Shown: positions 8,122-15,333 of the stretch, piece after piece
Layout: every line of letters starts with the position of its first letter
Numbering within the stretch: the stretch's first letter is position 1
Source: Arcobacter arenosus
GTDB lineage: Bacteria > Campylobacterota > Campylobacteria > Campylobacterales > Arcobacteraceae
Assembly: GCF_005771535.1 (NCBI RefSeq)
Contig: NZ_VANU01000006.1
Coordinates: 1 to 64,000 of the forward strand
Direction: 5' to 3'
Length of the DNA: 64,000 bases
The notes under the pieces: generated by a model
Database searches by the model: none
What the model was told of the DNA's origin: nothing
The model's input: the letters and a program-made list of their open reading frames with translations, nothing else
Position numbers and translations under genes: made by a program

Positions 8122-9165
8122 TTAGTAGATTGATTTATCTAATGGTATTCTATCCTTCTCTGATTCAATGAATTTAGAGTAAACGTTAAACAGATATTCT
8201 GTCGTTGTATGTCCCATTAGATGTGCAATCTCTGTTACTTTGAAGTAGCCTGAATTTAGCATATTTGTTGCAAATGTATGTCTCAATTCATAGATTCTTC
8301 TTCTTTTTAGTCCTAATCTATCTAATAATGGATACCAATGAAACTCACATATACTACCTGTGTGACACCAAGGTTCATCAAGCTTTGAATTAAAGACATA
8401 CTCTAGATGACCTGTAAGTTCTCTTTGCTTTTGGATAAAACCTCTTACAGTATCAAAAATTGGAATATCTCTAACTGAACTTACTGTTTTTGGTTCGGTG
8501 TCTATTCCTCTATCTCGTGTAGCTCTGATATAGATATACTTATCATCTATGTTAGACCATTTTAAGGCTAACATTTCACCACTTCTTAATCCTGTATGAC
8601 TAGCAAGACCAATGTAATTATGAAGCCATCCTGTTGTATTTTCTAGAAGTAGTCTAACTTCATCAGCAGAAAAGGGAACTATTATTGGTTTTTTCTTTTT
8701 TCTTTTCTTTATGCTCTTGAATGGATTATTTGTAATTACACCATCAAAAACTGCTTCCTGTAAGATACCACTAAAAATAGTAATGTATAACTCAACAGAT
8801 TTGGCTGTCTTATTGAGGTTATACTGTGTATGGATATAGTTTTTTGCTATAGTATAGTTGATATCTGTAACTTTCTTTTTACCATATTGGTTAAGAATCC
8901 ACTTGTCTATAGTATTCTTGTATCTTTTATATGTAACTTCTTTAGCCAGATGTTTTTTACCTTCAAGAAACTTTTTGATATAAAACTCTAGCTTAATGTC
9001 TGAAGTAGGGTATTTTAAGCTATTAACAAAATTTGGCATAATCTCTAATTGAACCTTTAGTCTGTTTTCTTTTGTATCAGTTAACCCTGTTGATTTTCTG
9101 TGTTGTTTTCCATCTACTCTCACATTCATGTGGAGTATATTTCTATATGTATAAATTGAAGCCAA
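8122..9165 (-). CDS. int: Tyrosine-recombinase integrase of the fliP element
   Basis: The 347-residue protein has an N-terminal arm-binding-like region (1-50, basic, IYTYRNILHMNVRVDG), a SAM-like core-binding domain (about 55-150) and a catalytic domain (about 165-347). Catalytic residues visible are Arg194 (HTGLRSGE), hairpin Lys226, Arg295 (ELRHTF), His319 (LMGHT) and the nucleophile Tyr329 (NVYSKF). The first His of the HxxR box is Tyr292 here. It would catalyse integration and, with help, excision between attP and the fliP 3' end. Its stop lies 27 bp from the left repeat, typical for an integrase beside its attachment site. No excisionase gene is recognised. Confidence 0.93.
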   Translation of the reverse strand: MASIYTYRNILHMNVRVDGKQHRKSTGLTDTKENRLKVQLEIMPNFVNSLKYPTSDIKLEFYIKKFLEGKKHLAKEVTYKRYKNTIDKWILNQYGKKKVTDINYTIAKNYIHTQYNLNKTAKSVELYITIFSGILQEAVFDGVITNNPFKSIKKRKKKKPIIVPFSADEVRLLLENTTGWLHNYIGLASHTGLRSGEMLALKWSNIDDKYIYIRATRDRGIDTEPKTVSSVRDIPIFDTVRGFIQKQRELTGHLEYVFNSKLDEPWCHTGSICEFHWYPLLDRLGLKRRRIYELRHTFATNMLNSGYFKVTEIAHLMGHTTTEYLFNVYSKFIESEKDRIPLDKSIY

Positions 9166-9288
9166 GTTAAACTCCCTTTCAATAAAAAGAGTTTGGAAAT
9201 GTAAAAGAACTCATGTATAAAAATCACATTATAACTTTACTTTATGTAGAGTTAAAACTAGTTTAGTAATCTAATCTCTAGATATGGA

Positions 9289-9326
9289 CTAAAGTAATAT
9301 GTGCCTTTTTATGCATATTACTTTAG
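9289..9326. terminator. Long perfect hairpin between the element's lipoprotein and integrase genes
   Basis: A 13-bp perfect stem (9289-9301 with 9314-9326, arm CTAAAGTAATATG) has a 12-base loop. On the plus strand it is followed by a T-rich run. It begins 4 bp after the stop codon of the minus-strand lipoprotein gene at 9330. It probably ends the lipoprotein transcript and insulates the integrase gene from it. Confidence 0.6.
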
Positions 9327-9329
9327 TTT

Positions 9330-10082
9330 TTATATTAAATTATCTTCAAGAACAGAAAAAACAATTTTTTCATTATCTAAAGAATGGATTTTAATTAATA
9401 AATTTCTAAATCTAATTTGATTTTTATTCTTACTGTATGTTAAATTTTGAAAAAATGATGGTCTAGCTAAATCATCTTTTGTGTATTCTCTGTAAGTTAA
9501 CATGAAAGAATCTTTATTTAAACCTGTATAAATCAACTCATAATTAATTTGACCTTTAGACATTTCATTACTTGTGCTAGTAACAGTTTTAAACCTAACA
9601 GATTTAGGTTTGTGTTCATAAGTATAAAGTACTGTAACAGCACTTCCTGCATTCATACCATACTTAATAACATTGGCAATTTTATTGTGTATAGAACCAT
9701 TTTCTTTAATTAATAGATGTTTTGAGTCAAGTTTTCTATTAGTTATTGCTGTATATGTAATATTATCAATTTTCCAAGACCCCGAAATAGTAAATAAGTC
9801 ATCTTTAAAAAATCTTATTTGATTGTTTGAACTGTTAGTATTGAAAGTAAAATCTTCAGTTGGTTTCATTAGGTTAGAACTTTTGGTAATTTTATTATAG
9901 TTGTTGACTCTTATCATTGTTGCACCAACATAAGAGCTTTGTTTCTTGTTTAACTCATAATTTTTGTAAACAATTGATTCTTCTTCTATTACATGGTAAG
10001 TATTAACATAACCAAATCTTTTGGCACAACCAGAAAAAACTATTAATATAAATATTGGAACTAATATATATTTTTTAATCAC
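9330..10082 (-). CDS. Lipoprotein of unknown function, cargo of the fliP element
   Basis: The 250-residue protein has a type II signal peptide with lipobox FSGC (Cys19), so it is exported and lipidated. The mature part is rich in polar beta-strand-like stretches with many Lys, Asn, Ser and Thr. I recognise no family. It is the only exported product of the element, has its own terminator hairpin, and lies between the two recombinase genes. Mobile elements often carry lipoproteins that block superinfection or change the surface. That role is only a possibility here; no sequence feature proves it. Confidence 0.65.
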   Translation of the reverse strand: MIKKYILVPIFILIVFSGCAKRFGYVNTYHVIEEESIVYKNYELNKKQSSYVGATMIRVNNYNKITKSSNLMKPTEDFTFNTNSSNNQIRFFKDDLFTISGSWKIDNITYTAITNRKLDSKHLLIKENGSIHNKIANVIKYGMNAGSAVTVLYTYEHKPKSVRFKTVTSTSNEMSKGQINYELIYTGLNKDSFMLTYREYTKDDLARPSFFQNLTYSKNKNQIRFRNLLIKIHSLDNEKIVFSVLEDNLI

Positions 10083-10142
10083 TTTAAATCCTTTTTTTAT
10101 AATGCTACAGATTATATTTGTTTCTTACTTAATTTACAATAA

Positions 10143-10775
10143 TTAAAGACCTCTCTTCTTTAAGTAAGTAGAGAGGCTTTGAACGCTACAGTTACTCTTA
10201 CCCATTACAGGTTCTAAATGATTCTTAACAATTTTGTTTAAAGATAAACCTAACTCTTTTAATTCAATGATTCTATTCTTGTGTTCATCATACTTTGAAG
10301 CTTGTATGGTTCCTTTTGGTTTACCTAACTCAATACCTAATGCTTTACGTGCTTTTAATGCCTCTTTAGTTCGTTGAGAGATTAAATCACGCTCAAGCTC
10401 AGCAAAAAGACTCATAAGTGTAATCATAGCCTTTGATATGAAGTCGTTTTTATTGTTTGGATTTACTACTAGTTTCTGTTTTACTATGTGTAACTCGACT
10501 TTGTGGCTCATTAGTTTGTCAATCGTTTGTAATACCTCTTGTGTACTCCTACCAAGCCTTGACATCTCACTAACGATAACAGTATCTCCACTTTTGATTT
10601 TGTCAAATAGTTCATCAAGTTTTCTATCTCTTTCTGACTTGCGAGTACTCATTTTAACCTCAAGCCATTCAACTTTACCATTAAGAGAGTTATTATTACA
10701 GTAGTTAAGAATCTCATTTCTTTGGTTTTCAACTGTTTGCTTATCAGTTGAAACTCTTAGATATCCTAGTGTCAT
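10143..10775 (-). CDS. Serine recombinase (resolvase/invertase family)
   Basis: The 210-residue protein starts with the catalytic strand MTLGYLRVSTDKQ (nucleophile Ser9, Arg7). It continues with the SEMSRLGRST box and the E-helix region (AELERDLISQRTKEAL), and ends with a helix-turn-helix (about 165-210, LGLSLNKIVKNHL). Length and order fit small resolvases/invertases of the Tn3/Pin type. In an integrating replicon such an enzyme would most simply resolve multimers of the circular form. No invertible segment is visible. A set of inverted repeats lies directly upstream of the gene (10788-10888) and could be its recombination site. Confidence 0.92.
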   Translation of the reverse strand: MTLGYLRVSTDKQTVENQRNEILNYCNNNSLNGKVEWLEVKMSTRKSERDRKLDELFDKIKSGDTVIVSEMSRLGRSTQEVLQTIDKLMSHKVELHIVKQKLVVNPNNKNDFISKAMITLMSLFAELERDLISQRTKEALKARKALGIELGKPKGTIQASKYDEHKNRIIELKELGLSLNKIVKNHLEPVMGKSNCSVQSLSTYLKKRGL

Positions 10776-11420
10776 GTTAGTCCTTTCAAGTCTTAACCTT
10801 TTTATACTTACAATTCTATCATTTTATAAACTTTTAGTCAAGTATAAAAATTTATAAAATACTAGATATTTAATGATGATTAAGACTTAAAAGTTGTGAC
10901 GTGCTTTAATTTTTTGTTTAGTAGGACACAAAAAGATATAAAATGTATTGTTTAATAGAGGGGTGGGTTTAAGTAAGTATGAAGCTTTTTTATTGATTTG
11001 GGCTTAGTAATACTTAAAGAGTGTAAAAGAAGAATTGTACGGACATTTGATAACAAATTCATAATTTTACTTAGTAAGTGCTTAGTTGACTTGACAAGTG
11101 TACAATTTATTATTATAATTGTACTCAATATATGCATAGCCCTCTATCTATGTATCTTTTAAAGTTCTTACGAACTTAACATCAGCATTAATGTTTACTC
11201 GCTCGAGTGCAAGATATTAAATGTTGATTATATTTTCAGATTTCAGAACACAGTCGTCCATACCCTTTTAATGCCTAAAATAATGTGATTACTTCATAAA
11301 AATAATTCTGCATTTTAAACTACCATGTATAGACAATAAATAATACTCCATTTTTTTAACAGCACTAATAAATAGTATTACACATTAAATTTACGGAGTA
11401 ACTCATTAGAAAGGATTTAT
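10776..11420. other. 645-bp noncoding region between the recombinase and replication genes
   Basis: This is the longest gene-free stretch in the window. Besides the repeats at 10788-10888 it holds several palindromes: ACTTAGTAAGT (11069-11079), GTACAATT with its complement (11100-11107 and 11117-11124), and a hairpin AAGTTC/GAACTT (11162-11177). AATAAATA occurs twice close to the replication gene (11334-11380). It must contain the promoters of both divergent genes. The dense AT-rich dyads beside a replication gene also make it the best place for the element's replication origin. No convincing protein-coding frame was found. Confidence 0.4.
10788..10888. other. Interleaved inverted repeats, candidate res site for the serine recombinase
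   Basis: Three pairs of inverted repeats lie within 101 bp just upstream of the recombinase ATG: AAGTCTTAA (10788-10796) with 10880-10888; TTTTTATACTT (10799-10809) with 10840-10850; ATTTTATAAA (10821-10830) with 10851-10860. Small serine recombinases often bind several dyad subsites next to their own gene, which also lets them repress it. The repeats are visible; the function is inferred. Confidence 0.45.
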
Positions 11421-13592
11421 ATGAGTAAAAACAATTTAAAAACTGTATTTTCTAATACGAAATACAAAAACAGATTAACATCAACATTAGATAGTAAGTA
11501 TACATACAAGTTTACAGTATTACCTACTGTTGAAGGTTTAACAAAAAAACAGTGTATTAACTTATTAGTTAAAACTTCTATGCATAGCAAAACCGTTGCA
11601 CTTAATTCTATAGTAGATATTAAAGCAGTGTGTAAGTCTACTATTATTTGTCCAGCAGTATTTAAAAAAGAAGCTCCAAAATGGGTTGATGATAATGTCA
11701 AGTCTATAGACTTTATTTCTTTAGACATAGATAGTGGAATGACCATGGAGGAGGCTCAATCAATTCTTGATAAAAATGAACTTAGTTATATATTATACAC
11801 ATCTAAATCTCATACATCAAAGAAACACAAATTTCATATTATTGTAGCTTTATTAAAACCTATCAAGGATAAAGATATTAAACAAAAATATAAAGCTACT
11901 TGGCAATATCTTCATGAGTTACTTGAGTGTAAAACAGACCCTGCATGTAAAAACCCTTCAAGGGCATTATTACCATCAGCTATAGATGGAATTGTAATTG
12001 ATAAACTATATAGAAATGATTTATATCTAGGAACAGAATTACTAAATAAATATAAATATGTAGTAAAAACATATGATGAAGCAACGGGTACAGGTAAAGT
12101 TCATCCTGATTTTATAAAGCAGATAGAGAATATCAATCCAAATTTAATAAAAGATGATGAAACTGATTTTATTTTAAGATATAAACGAGATATTAATGAC
12201 CCCGTTGGTAATTTATTCTGCTATTACCCACAAAATGTTAAATGTATATTTGATTTAACAAAAAGTGCAACGACAGATTTACTTTTTTCAAATTATGATT
12301 ATGAATATTCATTTAAACCTGAAGCAATTAGAACTGATATACAACAAAAGATTAAAAATGCAATTGAGAAACATCATGATGATTTTGATATTATAGGATT
12401 TGATTTTGTAAAAACAGTTATTGTTGCAAATGAAGGTGTAGGTAAAACTAGAGCTATACTTGAAAATTGTAAAAAATTTCATGTTATCTATGCATGCGAC
12501 ACAACAAAAAGAATTATTGAGATGAAAGAAAGTTTTCAAGAAGAAGGAATTGATACTTTAGTATGTTATTCAAACAAAGAAATTATGGAACAGCTAAATA
12601 TCAGTCCTAGTATCATTGAATCCTATAGTAAAAAAATGCAAGAAGGTAATGATACAAAAGAATTTATAAATGAAGTTATCAATGATTCTCAACAAGCTCA
12701 AAATTTGTTGGATGCAATACAAGAGAACAACAAAAAAATTCTCAGGAGAGATGTTACAGTATTGCTTACAACTGAGAAATTAAAAGTTCTTCTAAAAAGA
12801 TACATAAAAGAAGAGTCATTATCCCTTATAGTTTTAGATGAATTTGAAGTTAAAGATTTTTATCCAGTGGTGGAACTAAAAGAAAAATCAAAGAAAGTTA
12901 CACTTTCTGAAATAAATTTTTATAATGATTTAATTAGATTAGAAAAGAATAATAGTTTGATTGATTTGTTATGTAACCGTTCAGCAATTATTCTTACAAC
13001 TGAAAAGGAAAAAGTAAAAAGAGTATTTTATAACAAGTCTGACTATCCAATTAGAGATTTTACGAAAAAACTAAAAACAGATAACATTAAATATCTTTTA
13101 ACTTCATCAACTAGTAATGTAAAAATAGAAAAAGAAACAAATCGAGACAATGTAATTAAAAAAGTACTAGGATTATACCCTGAGATTGATGAGGTGATTT
13201 GTGATGCTTCAGATAAAAAAGATTCTACGCATTTAAGTGTTAGAGGAAGTGATAACTATAAACAGCTTAACACATTAGTAGTAGGGCATTATCCTAGTCC
13301 AGTAGAACATTATTTATTTTTTAAAGCCTCAGAAGAATATTACAAAGATAAATTTGGAGATGATAAAGAAGCAATCGCAATGGATATAAACTGTATTATA
13401 ATGAGTACAAAAGTTAGTCAATCTATTGGACGAAATAGTGGTTTCAGAGACTGTGGAAAGTTTTGTTATGTAATTCTACCGATGTTAAGAAGTAGTAATT
13501 GTTATACATTTAAAAGTTCTAGTGGAGTTAAGTTAGACTTTGACTTAAATTATGTTAGTTCTAATGTTGAAAGATTAGATATAGAAGGTTAA
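11421..13592 (+). CDS. Primase-helicase-like replication protein of the element
   Basis: The 723-residue protein reads as two modules. The N-terminal part (about 1-200) resembles archaeo-eukaryotic-type primases (PrimPol): an acidic pair in FISLDIDSG (Asp102, Asp104), then YTSKSHTSKKHKFHIIV with the Ser/His and basic residues expected after it, and a later DPACKNPSRALLPSA stretch. The C-terminal part has a P-loop (ANEGVGKT, Lys342), a Walker B LDEF (Asp473) and a helicase motif VI-like QSIGRNSGFR (Arg671). It probably starts replication of the excised circle. Start at ATG 11421 with AGAAAGGA upstream. Family assignment is by motif only; the C-terminal fold could also be a non-helicase P-loop ATPase. 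Confidence 0.7.
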   Translation: MSKNNLKTVFSNTKYKNRLTSTLDSKYTYKFTVLPTVEGLTKKQCINLLVKTSMHSKTVALNSIVDIKAVCKSTIICPAVFKKEAPKWVDDNVKSIDFISLDIDSGMTMEEAQSILDKNELSYILYTSKSHTSKKHKFHIIVALLKPIKDKDIKQKYKATWQYLHELLECKTDPACKNPSRALLPSAIDGIVIDKLYRNDLYLGTELLNKYKYVVKTYDEATGTGKVHPDFIKQIENINPNLIKDDETDFILRYKRDINDPVGNLFCYYPQNVKCIFDLTKSATTDLLFSNYDYEYSFKPEAIRTDIQQKIKNAIEKHHDDFDIIGFDFVKTVIVANEGVGKTRAILENCKKFHVIYACDTTKRIIEMKESFQEEGIDTLVCYSNKEIMEQLNISPSIIESYSKKMQEGNDTKEFINEVINDSQQAQNLLDAIQENNKKILRRDVTVLLTTEKLKVLLKRYIKEESLSLIVLDEFEVKDFYPVVELKEKSKKVTLSEINFYNDLIRLEKNNSLIDLLCNRSAIILTTEKEKVKRVFYNKSDYPIRDFTKKLKTDNIKYLLTSSTSNVKIEKETNRDNVIKKVLGLYPEIDEVICDASDKKDSTHLSVRGSDNYKQLNTLVVGHYPSPVEHYLFFKASEEYYKDKFGDDKEAIAMDINCIIMSTKVSQSIGRNSGFRDCGKFCYVILPMLRSSNCYTFKSSSGVKLDFDLNYVSSNVERLDIEG

Positions 13593-13610
13593 GAGAGCGT
13601 AATGCTCTCT
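13592..13610. terminator. Bidirectional hairpin between converging genes
   Basis: AGAGAGC (13592-13598) pairs with GCTCTCT (13604-13610) around a 5-base loop. It starts at the last base of the replication gene's stop codon and lies 13 bp before the end of the converging gene at 13623, so it probably serves both. Confidence 0.6.
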
Positions 13611-13622
13611 ACTTTTAATATT

Positions 13623-14255
13623 TTATTTATCAATCACTTCAATACCATCTTTATTTATTAAATATTTAAGAATGTCTTTTCCAAGAAAACTAGTATCGTA
13701 AATTTTAACTTCATTTTTTACTAAATCTAGTTCCAATTGTACTCTATTTCCATTCAATAAACATATGTAGTCATTGTTTTTTTCTTTAATTAATAGATGT
13801 TCCTTCTTTTTAATAATTTTAGTTTCATTTGATAACATAAATGCAATGACTATAGCAACTATAATGCTTAGTGGACCAAAAATTAGAAAAAGAACTATAC
13901 TTATCCATAATGTATGAATTAAAAACATGAAAATACTAAACTCTTTTTTTGTCTTTTCCTCTTGTAGTAATTCAATTTTTTTATTTGTAGATTGTATAAT
14001 TTTAAAATCAATTTTTGAAAAATTGGTTTCAATTAAATTAAGTAACTTTTCTATTTTTTCTTCTTTACTCTGTTCAGGTATTTTTTCCATGATTATATCA
14101 ATTTTATTATCTTCAGATATTCTTACATTAATACCCACTTCAGGTATTGTTGAACTGTACCAATCATCTAAATCAAATTTTCGTTTATCATTGTTTGATA
14201 AAATTATAATTCCACTTCCTGTATTACTATTATATGCTGCAATTTTACCTATCAT
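13623..14255 (-). CDS. Membrane protein with cold-shock-like N-terminal barrel, element cargo
   Basis: The 210-residue protein begins with MIGKIAAYNSNTGSGII, followed by KFDLDDW and a VGINVRI strand (1-55). This pattern resembles the five-strand cold-shock/OB barrel seen at the N-terminus of some small membrane proteins. A charged helix (about 65-100) precedes two close membrane helices (about 103-142, with a GPLS turn). The C-terminal 65 residues are polar and probably cytoplasmic. No known function follows from this. It is transcribed away from the right end of the element and toward the replication gene. Nucleic-acid binding at the membrane is one possibility, unproven. Confidence 0.6.
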   Translation of the reverse strand: MIGKIAAYNSNTGSGIIILSNNDKRKFDLDDWYSSTIPEVGINVRISEDNKIDIIMEKIPEQSKEEKIEKLLNLIETNFSKIDFKIIQSTNKKIELLQEEKTKKEFSIFMFLIHTLWISIVLFLIFGPLSIIVAIVIAFMLSNETKIIKKKEHLLIKEKNNDYICLLNGNRVQLELDLVKNEVKIYDTSFLGKDILKYLINKDGIEVIDK

Positions 14256-14409
14256 TAAAAATCCTTAAAATAATAAATTAGTATATACTTTGCTAGCTTA
14301 AAATTGAAATAATATTTATTTAGAGGATAATATTGTTTTTGTTGTAAGTAAGTTTATAGTTTCTTATTAATTAATAAATGCAAAATCTCATAACTTAAAA
14401 CAAGTAGTA

Positions 14410-14443
14410 ATGTTGCTAATTTGTTGATTTTTTGTTGCTTAAA
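14410..14443. promoter_or_regulatory. Candidate integrase arm-binding sites, right end
   Basis: ATGTTGCTAA (14410-14419) and GTTGCTTAAA (14434-14443) repeat the two 10-mers found at 8099-8117. They lie about 100 bp inside the right copy of the fliP repeat. Together with the left pair they bracket the element, as arm-type sites of an attP would. Confidence 0.5.
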
Positions 14444-14494
14444 GTTGTGATTTTTACACTAGAGGTTAGTTTACATTCCAATACTCTTAAGTTA

Positions 14495-14514
14495 GACAAT
14501 ACAAGTGTATTGTC
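14495..14514. terminator. Perfect short hairpin just after restored fliP
   Basis: GACAATACA (14495-14503) pairs with TGTATTGTC (14506-14514) across a 2-base loop, 28 bp past the fliP stop on the minus strand. There is no T-run. It may stop fliP transcripts before they enter the element, or be a protein-binding dyad in the attP region. It is element DNA, so the element changes what lies downstream of fliP. Confidence 0.4.
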
Positions 14515-14542
14515 ACCTAATCTAAAATCTCTACAAACCCCG

Positions 14543-15274
14543 TCACTTAAAGGACTGTGCGAGGTTTCCTATAATCAATGCCCAACCATCAATTACAATA
14601 AAAAAGATGATTTTTATGGGTAAAGATATCATTACAGGAGGTAGCATCATCATCCCTAAGGACATAAGTATGGAAGCAACAATAATATCAATTACTAAAA
14701 AGGGTAAGAAGATTAAAAAGCCTATTTCAAAGGCTGTTTTTAATTCACTTACAATAAATGCAGGCATTAATAAGGTTAAAGGTACATCATCAATATTTTT
14801 AGGGTTTTCTTCTTTTTTGATTCTATAAAATAGGGCTAAGTCTTTTTCTCTAGTATTTTTTATCATAAACTCTTTAAAGGGTTTTACTCCCTCTTCAAAG
14901 GCTTGTTCATAACCAATAACTTCATCCATATAAGGCTTTACACCAACATCCCATGACCTTTTTGCATATGGTTCCATAATAAATATTGTCATAATTAGTG
15001 CAAGTGATACAATAATTTGGTTTGGGGGAGTTTGTTGTAAACCCATTGCTTGTCTAAGTAGTGAAAATACGATTAATAGTCTTGTAAAACTTGTAATCAT
15101 TAGCAATAAAGATGGCGCTAAAACAAGTAGTGCAAGTATTATTGCTATATTGATTGTTCTTACAAATTGTGCTGGTTGTTCAAGTGCTGCAACAGATAAG
15201 TTTACAACAGGAAGTTGCTCTTCCGCTGCAAAAAGTGTTATTGAAAATATTAATAAACTTAGAAGTAATCTCAA
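14543..15274 (-). CDS. fliP: Flagellar type III export gate protein FliP (restored copy)
   Basis: FliP is part of the inner-membrane export gate (FliPQR with FlhA/FlhB) through which rod, hook and filament subunits pass. The 243-residue protein has a cleavable-type N-terminal signal (MRLLLSLLIFSITLFAAE) and the family stretches SFTRLLIVFSLLRQAMG, QTPPNQIIVSLALIMT and [21 protein letters not shown], with a normal C-terminus. Its last 256 bases belong to the direct repeat and are supplied, at least in part, by the inserted element. The protein is therefore intact. It is not in a flagellar operon here; mrdA lies upstream with a 59-bp gap. Confidence 0.95.
   Translation of the reverse strand: MRLLLSLLIFSITLFAAEEQLPVVNLSVAALEQPAQFVRTINIAIILALLVLAPSLLLMITSFTRLLIVFSLLRQAMGLQQTPPNQIIVSLALIMTIFIMEPYAKRSWDVGVKPYMDEVIGYEQAFEEGVKPFKEFMIKNTREKDLALFYRIKKEENPKNIDDVPLTLLMPAFIVSELKTAFEIGFLIFLPFLVIDIIVASILMSLGMMMLPPVMISLPIKIIFFIVIDGWALIIGNLAQSFK
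14547..14802. repeat. 256-bp direct repeat, right copy (attR region)
   Basis: This copy is identical to 7839-8094. It forms the 3' third of the complete fliP. The repeat ends within the last codon: the base before it (14546, C) differs from the left copy (7838, T) but gives the same amino acid, Lys. Confidence 0.95.
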
Positions 15275-15333
15275 TCAAAATCCCTAAAAAAATCTTAAAT
15301 TTGGTGTATGTTAGCCAAAATATGATTAATATG

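Larger units (their letters stand above)
8095..14802. mobile_element. Integrative element inserted in fliP (about 6.7 kb)
   Basis: Counting one repeat copy, the element is 6,708 bp. It encodes a tyrosine integrase next to the left junction, a lipoprotein, a serine recombinase, a primase-helicase-like replication protein and a membrane protein with a cold-shock-like N-terminus. It supplies a new fliP 3' end, so the host gene at the right junction stays complete. I see no relaxase, capsid, terminase, lysis or toxin-antitoxin gene. That leaves a plasmid-like integrating replicon or a phage-satellite-like element. Base composition is close to that of the host. The boundaries follow from the direct repeat; the class of element is inferred. 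Confidence 0.9.

Noticed and set aside
9289-9326. Long perfect inverted repeat considered as an insertion-sequence end or att site
   Set aside because: It occurs once, lies directly after a stop codon and has a T-rich flank, so a terminator is the simpler explanation.
10952-11137. A 61-codon minus-strand frame in the element's noncoding region
   Set aside because: Its composition looks like chance translation of AT-rich DNA, it has no ribosome binding site, and palindromes cross it.
14432-14828. Plus-strand frames crossing the right repeat
   Set aside because: They run antisense to fliP and att DNA; the sense-strand FliP protein explains the coding signal.
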